Assembly (NCBI GenBank): GCA_903847385.1
Contig: CAINDO010000327.1
Location: 1 to 46,852 of the forward strand
Reading direction: 5' to 3'
DNA from: an uncultured Myxococcales bacterium
GTDB lineage: Bacteria > Myxococcota_A > Bradymonadia > UBA7976 > UBA1532
Length of the DNA: 46,852 nucleotides
The notes below the pieces were generated by a model. The model ran no database searches and had not been told where the DNA came from. It saw only the letters and a list, made by a program, of their open reading frames with translations. Positions 1-7,734 of this stretch are shown here, one piece after another (within the stretch, counting starts at the first letter, position 1; every line of letters starts with the position of its first letter). The translations under genes and the position numbers were made by a program.

Positions 1-199
1 CGCCGCCCGCGGCCTCACCGCCGGTCCCCGAGCCCCCGCCGACCACGTCGGCGTCCGCGCCGGGGGGGCTCACCCCCGCCGCCGCGTTCTCGCCCGTGGT
101 GGTGCAGGCCCACAACACGCACGAGGCCGCCCAGAGGCCCAGACCGACACCACTCCCGACACCACGCCGCCGCTGCTTGTGTAGACGCATGCGGCGCAT
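1..199 (-). CDS. Lipoprotein, N-terminal part only (cut by window edge)
   Basis: Reading leftward from an ATG at 199 (or an in-frame ATG at 190) gives an open frame to the window edge. It starts with Arg/Lys-rich residues, then a hydrophobic stretch (VGLGLWAASCVLWAC) ending in the lipobox L-W-A-C, then a low-complexity Thr/Gly/Ala/Asp linker. This is the usual layout of a myxobacterial outer-membrane or periplasmic lipoprotein. The mature domain lies outside the window, so no function can be given. It follows the esterase gene on the same strand by about 31-40 nt and may be co-transcribed with it. Neither start has a convincing ribosome binding site. Confidence 0.55.
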   Translation of the reverse strand, partial: MRRMRLHKQRRRGVGSGVGLGLWAASCVLWACTTTGENAAAGVSPPGADADVVGGGSGTGGEAAGG

Positions 200-230
200 C
201 TTGCCGATTCGGGCGGTCCCGAACCAGGGG

Positions 231-2735
231 CTACGGCAAGGCCCACGTCGCGTCGAAGAACCCGGCCGCCAGCCCGGTGTTGCCGCTGAACAGCAGGTAG
301 TCCGGCAGGCCGCCCCGCGAGCTGAAGGGCTCGATGGCGTACAACGTGCGCTCGCCCCGCAGCGGCGCGCTCAGCACGGCGTGCAGGTGCTCGCCGTCCG
401 GCGCCGCGTACACGAACGCGATCGTCGCCCGCGGGAACTCCCGCCCGCCGATGGACGCCCCGCCGTTGTCCCAGGACAGCCCCGCCGGCACGCCCTCCAG
501 CTCCGCCGGCGTCGGCCCCAGGTGGATCAGGTTGTAGCCCGCCGAGATGCGTTCCGTGAGCCGGCTGCGCGGCAGCGCGCACGCCTGTCCGTTGCCGATG
601 ATGGCCCAGTAGCTCGTCTGGTACGCGGCGTAGGCGGCGTAGCCCGGCGCGTCGTCCGGGTACACCCAGCAGAAGGGCCGCCGGTAGACCTCGTTCATCG
701 GCCCGTTCAGCCCTGGGCGCTTGCCGTCCTGCGGCCCCACGGGCAGCGCGCCCGGGCCCACGGGCACGGCCTCGCCGTCCACGGTCACCGTCGTCACGCC
801 CAGGCCGCCCAAGGCGTCGCCATCCAGGGTCAGGCTGCGCACGTTCGTCGTCGTCAGCGCCACGGTGTCGCCGTCGCGCGTGGACTCGACCACGCAGTCG
901 GCGTCGCCGCTCCCGGCCGAGCGGATCGTCACGAAGCTGTGCGTCGGCGTGACCCAGGGCCCCGGCGTGCGGAACTCGAAGTCGGTCTCCAGCGGGTCGA
1001 GCGTGTGCGCCTGCATGAACTCGAACAGCGGCGGCCAGTCCACGCAGTCCGCCCCCGCGGCGGCCTCGCCGTCCCACCAGTGACCGGCGCCGGGCTGCTC
1101 GTGGTAGCCCACGTCGTCCGTCACGCCCATCAGGTTCGTGCGCATGTCCCGGGCCTCGCGGACCGGCACGTTGTCGTCCGCGTCGCCATGGATGATGTAA
1201 ACGCCGCGCTGCTTGAGATTGCGCAGGTAGTCGTTGGTCGAACTGCTCGCCCGCGCCCGGCCGAAGGGCCCCGTCGGCACGGGGTCGCCCGTGTACGTGT
1301 AGAAGCTGCTCCAGCCGGCGCTCGGGCCGAGCGTGGCGAAGCGTCCCGGGTTGTGCACGCCGACGTTCCACGTGCCGTGGCCGCCCATGGAGTGGCCCGT
1401 CACGTACACCCGCGTGGCGTCCGTCACGAACGTCCGCTGCACGTGGTCGAGCACCTCGAGCGCGTCCGCGCGGCCCCACTCCTCCCAGTCGAAGCCGAAC
1501 GGCCGCCGGTTGGTCGCCGCGGCGATGTACGTCCAGTCCTTGGCCGAGTAGGCCTGCGCCTGCCCGATGCCCTCGACGCCGGCGCCGTGCAGCGTGAGCA
1601 CCACGCCATAAGCTCGCTCCGCCTGGAAACCGCTCGGCGGCACCAGCCCGAAGTACTGCGCCGACCCGTCCACGTCGCTGCGGAAGCTCTCGCGGTGCGT
1701 CCCGGCCGGGTCCACCACCGGCAGGTCCAGCGTCGTGTCGTAGCGCGCCGCCAGGTCCGCGCTGCCCACCCGCAGGTGCACCGTGCGCGTCTCACCGACG
1801 GCCCCGGGCGACGCCTTCAGCCGCAGCGCGAAGGTCAGCTTGGTCATGCCGCCCGGCGGCAGCGCCGGAACGCTCAGCGAGGTCGCCTCGAACACGTCGT
1901 CCTCGACGACCTCGGCCCGCAGGTCCGTCGCCACGGCGCCGGACAGGTTCAGCACCGGCACGCCCACGAACTGCGGCCGCGTGTCGCCGGCCAGCAAGTC
2001 CGACGACGTCACGTCGGCGAAGTTCAGCGCCAGCGCGTCCGGCGTCTCCCAGAGCTGCACGGCCGGCGTGCCGCGCCCGCCGATCATGCGGAGCACGACC
2101 ACGTTCTCGCCGGCCTTCAGCGCCAGGGGCACCCGCATCCGGCCCGAGCCGTAGATGTCCGCCGGCTGCGGCACCCCGCCCACGTAGGCGGCCACGCCGT
2201 TGTCCGCGCGCAGGATCAGCGTCCGGTCCGTGTCCACGGTCACGACGGCCGTCGCGTACAGGATGGCCGGCGGGAAGCCGCCCAGGCCGCCGTTCTCGTC
2301 GGGCGTCACGTCCGACCAGTCCACGCCGCGGAAGTCGCGGCCCACGTTCGGGAACCGGAACGAGCCCTCTTCGACGAACGCCAGCACCTCGTCCTCGCCG
2401 CCCACCGTGGCCACGCGCCACGTCGGCACGGCGACGGGGGTCCACTCGGCGGCGGCCTGCGGCGGGGCGAGCGCGGCGTCCGGCTCGGGCGCGGCGTCGT
2501 GCACGCCCACCTCGCCGATGTGGCTGGAGAAGTCGGGCTCGGCGCCGGCCGCGTCGACGGCCCCGCCGCTCCCGGCGTCCGTCACGACACCGCCGCCACC
2601 GCCCGGGCCGGCGTCGGGCGCCGCGATCGAGCCCCCGGCGCCGCCCGCCGCGCCACCGGCGCCCCCGCCGCCTCCGGCCTCTCCGCACGCGTTGAGCAGC
2701 AGCAGCAGCGAGAGTCCCCCGAACGACCTGCGCAT
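231..2735 (-). CDS. Lipoprotein alpha/beta-hydrolase (esterase/peptidase-like)
   Basis: 834 residues. The start at 2735 is chosen because GGGAGA lies about 6 nt upstream and the protein then opens with a signal peptide ending in the lipobox L-N-A-C (Cys17); a longer open frame upstream has no such features. A Gly/Ala/Pro/Asp linker follows, then a beta-rich region (about residues 120-350) that looks like a carbohydrate-binding or jelly-roll module. An alpha/beta-hydrolase domain comes next: nucleophile elbow G-H-S-M-G-G with Ser449, an acid in HGDADD (D518 or D521), and His552 in GAGHWW. The catalytic triad looks complete. The family includes prolyl-oligopeptidase-like and feruloyl/acetyl-xylan-type esterases; the substrate cannot be read from sequence. 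About 270 further residues form a C-terminal region of unknown role. Likely surface- or periplasm-exposed. Confidence 0.85.
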   Translation of the reverse strand: MRRSFGGLSLLLLLNACGEAGGGGGAGGAAGGAGGSIAAPDAGPGGGGGVVTDAGSGGAVDAAGAEPDFSSHIGEVGVHDAAPEPDAALAPPQAAAEWTPVAVPTWRVATVGGEDEVLAFVEEGSFRFPNVGRDFRGVDWSDVTPDENGGLGGFPPAILYATAVVTVDTDRTLILRADNGVAAYVGGVPQPADIYGSGRMRVPLALKAGENVVVLRMIGGRGTPAVQLWETPDALALNFADVTSSDLLAGDTRPQFVGVPVLNLSGAVATDLRAEVVEDDVFEATSLSVPALPPGGMTKLTFALRLKASPGAVGETRTVHLRVGSADLAARYDTTLDLPVVDPAGTHRESFRSDVDGSAQYFGLVPPSGFQAERAYGVVLTLHGAGVEGIGQAQAYSAKDWTYIAAATNRRPFGFDWEEWGRADALEVLDHVQRTFVTDATRVYVTGHSMGGHGTWNVGVHNPGRFATLGPSAGWSSFYTYTGDPVPTGPFGRARASSSTNDYLRNLKQRGVYIIHGDADDNVPVREARDMRTNLMGVTDDVGYHEQPGAGHWWDGEAAAGADCVDWPPLFEFMQAHTLDPLETDFEFRTPGPWVTPTHSFVTIRSAGSGDADCVVESTRDGDTVALTTTNVRSLTLDGDALGGLGVTTVTVDGEAVPVGPGALPVGPQDGKRPGLNGPMNEVYRRPFCWVYPDDAPGYAAYAAYQTSYWAIIGNGQACALPRSRLTERISAGYNLIHLGPTPAELEGVPAGLSWDNGGASIGGREFPRATIAFVYAAPDGEHLHAVLSAPLRGERTLYAIEPFSSRGGLPDYLLFSGNTGLAAGFFDATWALP

Positions 2736-2928
2736 CCGATTCTCCCGGACAGTTGTGTGGCGAGCGCGCATCCTAGCTCGATCGCCGCCCGCCGGGCCAT
2801 CGCGCGCGAAAAGTCGCCTTTCCGTGCGACACGGCCCGCCCGTGGCCGATGAAGTAGAGTGAGCGCCCGATGGTCCCACCCCCGGTGGGCGCATCGCTCG
2901 CACTGTTCGCTCATCGAAAGGCCCCGCC

Positions 2929-3201
2929 ATGAGCCACTCCGACCCCGCCGACGACGACCTGCCCGAGGCCCCCGTTCGCATCGACCACCGCGCCCTGCGC
3001 CCGGACACGCTGCGGCGCCTCGTCGAGGAGTTCGTCACCCGCGACGGCACCGACTACGGCGAGGTCGAGGCCCCCCTCGAGGCCCGCGTCACCGCTGCCC
3101 TCGCCGGCCTCGACCGCGGCGAGGTGGTGATCGCCTACGACCCGGCGACCTCGTCGGCGACCATCGTCTTCGCCCGGGACGCCCCGCCCGAGCTGACCTG
3201 A
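2929..3201 (+). CDS. YheU family (UPF0270) small protein
   Basis: 90 residues, starting at an ATG preceded by GAAAGG. The core 'LRPDTLRRLVEEFVTRDGTDYGEVE' region, followed by an 'LEARV...L..GEVVI.YD' segment, matches the layout of E. coli YheU: a Leu-rich helix, the conserved R-x-G-T-D-Y-G-E signature, and a short beta tail. Family members are about 70-75 residues, so the acidic first 18 residues are an extension. The family has no firmly established function. It is divergent from the esterase lipoprotein gene, with about 190 bp between them. A GC-rich inverted repeat (CCCACC / GGTGGG around 2876-2890) lies in the leader. Confidence 0.8.
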   Translation: MSHSDPADDDLPEAPVRIDHRALRPDTLRRLVEEFVTRDGTDYGEVEAPLEARVTAALAGLDRGEVVIAYDPATSSATIVFARDAPPELT

Positions 3202-3211
3202 CCGGGGACGC

Positions 3212-3677
3212 TCACCGGCCGCCGACCCGGATCCGCCCCGAGCGCCAGTCGGCGCCACCGCGCTCGTCGCGCATCACCACCCAGAGCGTGTAGACCCCCG
3301 GCGTCGTCGGCGCCGTGAACACGTTCTCGCTCTGCGTCACCGGCGTCGCACCACGGGGCCCGTCGTCGACCTCGGCGGGGGTGCCCGTGCGCGGCGCCTC
3401 GAACGCGCCCGCCGTGGACCAGAAGCTCAGCCGCAGGCCCTCGCGCCGCTCGCGCACGTCGCCGCTCACGGGGTCGAGCAGCACGTACCGCTCGGCGCCG
3501 CCGCAGGGGTGGGGCATCGCGCAGTCCGCCGCGCACCCCGTGGCGTCCTCGCGGGGGCCGCAGATCCCGTCGCCGCACGTCAGCCGCAGCCCGAACCCCA
3601 CCGGCTCGGCCTCGGGCGCGGTGATCAGCACGATGGGCTGCTGGTAGCCCCCCGTGAAATCGGGGAAGGCGGGGCGG
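3212..3677 (-). pseudogene. C-terminal remnant of a Cys-motif lipoprotein
   Basis: The minus frame ending at 3212 encodes about 150 residues with no credible start. The readable part begins near 'AFPDFTGGYQQPIVLIT', goes through the motif CGDGICGPREDATGCAADC (a C-G-D-G-x-C ... C-x-x-D-C motif common in Myxococcota secreted proteins), and ends in a beta-rich domain ('PGVYTLWVVMRDERGGADW'). Upstream this frame degenerates into Arg/Pro-rich nonsense where the cystathionine beta-synthase fragment begins in another frame. I read it as the 3' half of a broken gene. An internal start at 3631 could still allow a 139-residue product. Confidence 0.55.
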
Positions 3678-3869
3678 CCCGGACGCCTCCGCCGCCTCGA
3701 TCATCGAGAGGCCCACGCGATCTTTGATCGAGCCGCCCGGGTTCTGGTTCTCCAGCTTCAGGAACAGCTCGCAGGGCCCCACCTCGAAGCGGGTGAGCTG
3801 GAGCATCGGCGTGTGGCCGATGAGGCTGAGAGACGAAGTCGGCAGAGCGGCGGGCATACGCCGCGCCAT
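3678..3869 (-). pseudogene. N-terminal fragment of cystathionine beta-synthase / cysteine synthase
   Basis: From ATG 3869 (or in-frame ATG 3857) the translation contains 'SLIGHTPMLQLTRF', 'LFLKLENQNPGGSIKDR' and 'GLSMIEAAEASG'. These are the first ~60 residues of a PLP fold-type II beta-synthase, including the lysine of SIKDR that would bind PLP. Homology stops abruptly at about 3678-3690; the following codons are frame-shifted relative to the lipoprotein tail downstream. More than 80% of the enzyme, including the substrate Asn/Gly loop, is missing. It is therefore a 3'-truncated remnant. An intact cysteine synthase gene sits 9 kb away (12832-13818), but its N-terminus differs, so this is not a recent copy of it. 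Confidence 0.75.
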
Positions 3870-3971
3870 ATCAATATGCGTGCCAGCCGCGCCGTTCGTT
3901 CGACGAAACAAACGTTCGCCATGCGAGACAACGGGGTCTGCGGTGCGCGGGTCGGGTGTCCACGCCGCGGG

Positions 3972-4001
3972 GCCCGTGAATGATCACGGGCGGCCGTTTT
4001 T
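3972..4001. repeat. Hairpin repeat GCCCGTGA-N4-TCACGGGC with T-tract
   Basis: An 8-bp perfect inverted repeat (3972-3979 and 3984-3991, 4-nt loop) is followed by GGCCG and TTTTT. The same hairpin with a different 4-nt loop occurs at 12045-12064. This copy sits 15 bp beyond the stop of the MocR-type gene, where it could act as a 3' end signal. The T-tract is on the plus strand, so it is not a classical terminator for the minus-strand gene. Confidence 0.55.
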
Positions 4002-4015
4002 GGGCACGGGGGTGT

Positions 4016-5515
4016 TCACGGGGCGCGCCGCCCCCCCACCACCCCCGCGCTCTCCCCCAACCGCCGCGCCGCTTCGCGCAGCGCCGCCGGTTCCAGGCCG
4101 CCGAAGCCCAGCCGCAGCGCCTGCAGCGGCGCGTCGTCGAAGGCGAAGCGCCGGCCGATGTACACGCCCACGCCGCGCTTCAGCGCTTCGGCGGCCAGGG
4201 CCTCGGCGGGGAGCGCGTCGTCCAGGCGGGCCCAGAGCGACATGCCGCCGCTCGGCAGCTCGAACGACACGGCGTCGCCCAGGTGGGTGCGCAGTGCCTC
4301 GCCGAGCACGTCGCGCCGCTCGGCGTACACGCGGCGCATGCGGCGGGCGTGGCGCTGGACTTCGCCGTCCTCCAGCAGCTCGGCCACGGCCCGCTCGGTG
4401 ATGTGGTCACCCTGGCGGTCGACGCGGGTGCGCAGCTCGGCCAGGCGCTCCAGCAGCGCGGCGGGCGCGACCACGAAGCCCACGCGCAGGCCCGGCGCGA
4501 GCACCTTGGAGAGCGTGCCCAGGTAGACGACCACGCCGTGGGGGTCGGCGCTGGCCAGGGGCAGCACGGGCCGGCCCTCGTAGTGGAACTCGTGGTCGTA
4601 GTCGTCCTCGATCACGGCGAAGCGATGCGTGGCCGCCAGATTCAGCAACTGCAGGCGCCGCGCGGCCGAGAGCGTCACGGTGGTCGGGTACTGGTGGTGC
4701 GGCGTCACGTACACGGCGCGCACGCGGTGCCGCGCGAGCAGGTCGGGCAAAAGGTCGACGCGCAGCCCGGCCGCGTCCACCGGGAGCGGCAGCAGCGTGG
4801 CCCCCGCCGCTCGGAACGCCGCCCAGGCCGGCTGGTAGCCGAGCGCCTCCACGACCACGGCGTCGCCGGACGAGAGGAGCGTTCGGCCGACGAGATCCAG
4901 CGCCATCTGCGAGCCGCGGGTCACGAGCACGTCGTCCGCCGTGGTGGCGAGGCCGCGCAGCGTGGCCAGCATCTCGGCCAGGGCGGCGCGCAGCCGGTCG
5001 TCCCCGCGCGGGTCGCCGTAGGCCAGCAGCGCGGCCGGGTTGCGCGTGATGGCCCGCCGCCAGGCCCGCGCGAGGGCCTGCGTGGGCACCTGTCGCAGGT
5101 CGGGGAACCCACCCGCCAGCAGGTACTGCGCGCGCGGCGGCTCGGGCCACGAGGTCGCCGGCGCGGGCCCGGGCAGGTCGAAGCCGGCCTCCAGGGGCAC
5201 ACCCAGGCGCGTGGGCGCGAAGGCCTGCGGCGTGGGCGGCAGCGTTCCGGCGAGCACGGCGGCCACCCGCGTGGCCGACCCGGTGGTGGCCTCGATCCAG
5301 CCCTCGGCCCGCAGCTCGGCGTAGGCGGCGATGACCGTGTTCCGGTGCACGCCCAGCTCCGTCGCCAGGCGCCGCGACCCGGGCAACGGCGCGCCCGGCG
5401 CGAGCCGTCCGCGGCGGATCTCGTCGGCGATGGCCCAGGCGATCCGTTGGAACAGCGGGGCGTCGGCGCCGTCCTCGGGGCCGGGGATCGTCAACGACAG
5501 GTGCCATCGGGCCAT
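4016..5515 (-). CDS. MocR/PdxR-type regulator (GntR HTH + aminotransferase fold)
   Basis: 499 residues from ATG 5515; an alternative ATG at 5539 adds eight residues but would place the start over the putative operator. The N-terminal GntR winged helix covers about residues 15-85 ('PLFQRIAWAIADEIRRGRLAPG', 'HRNTVIAAYAELRAEGWIE'). It is followed by a fold-type I aminotransferase domain with the PLP signatures 'TPHHQYPTTVTLS', 'IEDDYDHEFHY' and 'YLGTLSKVLAPGLRVG' (the Lys of SK binds PLP). This is the complete architecture and normal length of MocR regulators, many of which control vitamin B6 metabolism. The gene is divergent from a pyridoxamine-oxidase-like fusion with 80 bp between starts, so it probably regulates that gene and itself. 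Confidence 0.9.
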   Translation of the reverse strand: MARWHLSLTIPGPEDGADAPLFQRIAWAIADEIRRGRLAPGAPLPGSRRLATELGVHRNTVIAAYAELRAEGWIEATTGSATRVAAVLAGTLPPTPQAFAPTRLGVPLEAGFDLPGPAPATSWPEPPRAQYLLAGGFPDLRQVPTQALARAWRRAITRNPAALLAYGDPRGDDRLRAALAEMLATLRGLATTADDVLVTRGSQMALDLVGRTLLSSGDAVVVEALGYQPAWAAFRAAGATLLPLPVDAAGLRVDLLPDLLARHRVRAVYVTPHHQYPTTVTLSAARRLQLLNLAATHRFAVIEDDYDHEFHYEGRPVLPLASADPHGVVVYLGTLSKVLAPGLRVGFVVAPAALLERLAELRTRVDRQGDHITERAVAELLEDGEVQRHARRMRRVYAERRDVLGEALRTHLGDAVSFELPSGGMSLWARLDDALPAEALAAEALKRGVGVYIGRRFAFDDAPLQALRLGFGGLEPAALREAARRLGESAGVVGGRRAP

Positions 5516-5528
5516 GGCGAAGCATGCT

Positions 5529-5578
5529 GACCGGTCCATCGTTCTTTCGCAAACCGGATCTTTTTCACGGACCGGTTC
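5529..5578. promoter_or_regulatory. Putative MocR operator: three ACCGG(T/A) boxes
   Basis: In the 80-bp gap between the divergent MocR and PNPOx-GNAT genes are GACCGGTC (5529-5536), ACCGGA (5553-5558) and GGACCGGTTC (5569-5578). The outer two centre on the palindrome ACCGGT and lie 41 bp apart, close to four helical turns; the middle one is a half match. Repeated boxes on one face of the helix suit a MocR dimer. This is inference from sequence and position only. Confidence 0.45.
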
Positions 5579-5595
5579 GCCGCGAGGCTGTGGCC

Positions 5596-6648
5596 ATGCG
5601 AAAGCCCATGTACGCCATGCCCCCCGACGCCGCGCGCCGCCTGCTGGCCGACGCACCCGCGGTGCACCTGTGCACCACCACCCCGGACGGCGCGCCCGTG
5701 TTCCGCACGCTCAACGGCGCGGTCTGCGACGACACCATCGCCTTCCACGGCGCCCCCGTGGGCGAGAAGTCGCTCACGCTCGGCCGACCCTGCGTGGTCG
5801 CGTGGGACGAGACCATCGCGCAGATCCCCAGCTACTTCGTGGACCCGGAGCGCGCCTGCCCGGCCACGACCTTCTACCGCAGCGTGCAGGTGCACGGCGT
5901 GCTGACCGAGGTCACCGACCCGGCCCGCAAGGCCCGCCTGATGGCCGCGCTCATGGCCGCGCGCCAGCCCGAGGGCGGCCACGTCCCCATCACGGCGGAC
6001 CACCCGCTCTATCGCAAGGCGCTCGAGGGCATCCTCGTCTTCGAGGTGCCGCTGGCGGACATCACGGGCAAGGCCAAACTCGGCCAGAACCGCACGCCTG
6101 CGCAGCTCGTGCGCTTGATGGAGCACCTGTGGCGGCGCGGTGATCCGGGCGATCTGCGGGCGATCGAGCTGGTCCGCGCCCACAACCCGGAGGTGCCGAC
6201 CCCGCCGTTCCTGGCGGCGCCGGCCGGCGTCACGCTGCGCTGTCTGCCGGCGCCCGAGTTGGCCGTCCAGGCCGGCGCGCTGCTCGCGACCGAGTACTGG
6301 AACACGGAGATGTCGCCGGCCGCCATCGCCGCCGCCCACCTGGGTTCGCCGGCCTGGGTCGCCGCCGTGGACGCGCACGGGGCGCTCGTCGGCACGGCCC
6401 GCGCGATCACCGACCGCTCGAAACGCGCTTGGGTCTACGATGTGTGCGTCGCCCCGGCGCTGCGCGGCGGCGGCCTGGGCAAACGACTCGTCACCCTGCT
6501 GCTCGACCACCCCGCAGTGCGCGCCGTCCGCACGGTCTGGCTGGCGACGCGCGACGCCCAGGGGCTCTACGCCCGTTACGGGTTCGTCGACTGCGCGACC
6601 GTGCCGCCCCCGCCCTACACGCGGACCGAGATGGTCTTGCGCCGCTGA
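5596..6648 (+). CDS. Pyridoxamine-oxidase-like flavoprotein fused to GNAT acetyltransferase
   Basis: 350 residues from ATG 5596. Residues about 10-175 form a split-barrel PNPOx-like (FMN-binding) domain, with 'VHLCTTTPDGAPVFRTLNGAV', 'AFHGAPVGEKSLTLG' and 'ATTFYRSVQVHGVLTEV'. Residues about 210-350 form a GNAT acetyltransferase with the acetyl-CoA loop 'RGGGLGKRLVTLLLDH' and a terminal 'LYARYGFVD'. Proteins with the N-terminal half alone are small flavin- or heme-binding proteins of the pyridoxamine 5'-phosphate oxidase superfamily; true PNPO activity is not implied. Its divergence from a MocR gene suggests a PLP- or amine-responsive role. The acetyl acceptor is unknown. The next gene starts 23 nt after its stop, so both may share an mRNA. 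Confidence 0.85.
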   Translation: MRKPMYAMPPDAARRLLADAPAVHLCTTTPDGAPVFRTLNGAVCDDTIAFHGAPVGEKSLTLGRPCVVAWDETIAQIPSYFVDPERACPATTFYRSVQVHGVLTEVTDPARKARLMAALMAARQPEGGHVPITADHPLYRKALEGILVFEVPLADITGKAKLGQNRTPAQLVRLMEHLWRRGDPGDLRAIELVRAHNPEVPTPPFLAAPAGVTLRCLPAPELAVQAGALLATEYWNTEMSPAAIAAAHLGSPAWVAAVDAHGALVGTARAITDRSKRAWVYDVCVAPALRGGGLGKRLVTLLLDHPAVRAVRTVWLATRDAQGLYARYGFVDCATVPPPPYTRTEMVLRR

Positions 6649-6671
6649 GGCGAAGGGGCGGACGATGGGGC

Positions 6672-7730
6672 ATGCGCGCAGCCCTCGCTCTTGCACTCTG
6701 TTTCTTGCCCGCCTGTGGGGCCGGTGAGCTCGACGCCGAGGGCGGCGCGACGGACGATCTCGGCGTCGGCACGCTCGACGCGGCGCCCGACCCCGCCGCC
6801 CCCTGGGTGGACGCCCTGCGCCCGCCCGCGCCCGGCGGCGGCGACCGCGACACGTCGACGGACCCGGTGGGACCGGACACGGACGCGCTCGCCGGCCCGA
6901 CGACCGACGCAACCGCACCGAACCCGCAAACGCCCGACGCCACGCCCCCGCCCCCACCGCCGCCTCCCGGCCCGCCCGAGGACTGCGTCCGCGTGCGCGT
7001 GCTGAGCACGGGCGGCATCGGCCTGAACGTCCGGCCCGACCCCTCCACCGCCAACCCGCCCGTGGGCAACCTGCCGGACGGCAGCGTGGTCGACGTGCTC
7101 GAGCGCGTCGAGGGCGAGGCCGTGGACGGCAACACCACCTGGTACCACGTGCAGCGCGGCGATCTGTCCGGCTACGTGACCGGTCTGTTCGTCGAGTGCA
7201 TGGGCCCGCCGGGGCCCACGGACGGCCTGTTCCTGCTCCCGTTCGGCTGCGGCGAGACCTTCCAGGTCACGCAGGGCAACAACTCCGAGTTCAGTCACAA
7301 CGGTCAGTCGGCGTACGGCTTCGACTTCAGCATGCCGCTGAACACACCGATGCGCGCCATGATGGGCGGGGACGTGGCGTTCGCGGACGGCGACACGGTG
7401 CCCGGTTCGCCGTGTTTCCAGGGCGGCGGCCCCGAGTGCATCAACGACGCCAACTACGTCGTGGTCTCGCACCCGGACGGCACGCTCACGCTGTACGCGC
7501 ACCTCAACGAGGTCCACGTGAGCCCCGGGCAGCACGTCGACCAGGGGCAGGCGGTGGGCCTCTCGGGCAGCACGGGCTGGTCCACGGGGCCCCACGCCCA
7601 CGTGCAGCGCATGGAGAACTGCGGTCGGGCGTTCTGCCAGAGCATCGCCATGCAGTTCGCCGACGTGCCGGACGACGGCGTGCCCGAGACGGGGGACACC
7701 GTCACCTCGCAGAACGGCTGCTGGCGCTGA
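6672..7730 (+). CDS. Lipoprotein with SH3b and M23 metallopeptidase domains
   Basis: 352 residues from ATG 6672, preceded by GAAGGGG. The signal peptide ends in the lipobox L-P-A-C (Cys15). A long Pro/Asp/Ala/Thr linker with nine consecutive Pro follows. Residues about 112-178 are a bacterial SH3 domain ('GLNVRPDPSTANPPVGNLPDGSVVDVLE ... GDLSGYVTGLFVEC'). Residues about 190-345 are an M23 (LytM/lysostaphin) domain with 'HNGQSAYGFDF' and 'GPHAHVQ', corresponding to the H-x(n)-D and H-x-H zinc sites. M23 enzymes cut peptidoglycan cross-bridges; some are inactive activators, but the visible ligands look intact. It is convergent with the sigma-54 regulator, only 4 bp apart. Confidence 0.88.
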   Translation: MRAALALALCFLPACGAGELDAEGGATDDLGVGTLDAAPDPAAPWVDALRPPAPGGGDRDTSTDPVGPDTDALAGPTTDATAPNPQTPDATPPPPPPPPGPPEDCVRVRVLSTGGIGLNVRPDPSTANPPVGNLPDGSVVDVLERVEGEAVDGNTTWYHVQRGDLSGYVTGLFVECMGPPGPTDGLFLLPFGCGETFQVTQGNNSEFSHNGQSAYGFDFSMPLNTPMRAMMGGDVAFADGDTVPGSPCFQGGGPECINDANYVVVSHPDGTLTLYAHLNEVHVSPGQHVDQGQAVGLSGSTGWSTGPHAHVQRMENCGRAFCQSIAMQFADVPDDGVPETGDTVTSQNGCWR

Positions 7731-7734
7731 CGCG

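Noticed and set aside
70..1479. Long open frames opposite the esterase and most other genes
   Set aside because: At this GC content antisense and shifted frames stay open by chance; they are Arg/Ala/Gly/Pro-rich with no motifs, while the real frames carry catalytic motifs, signal peptides and ribosome binding sites.
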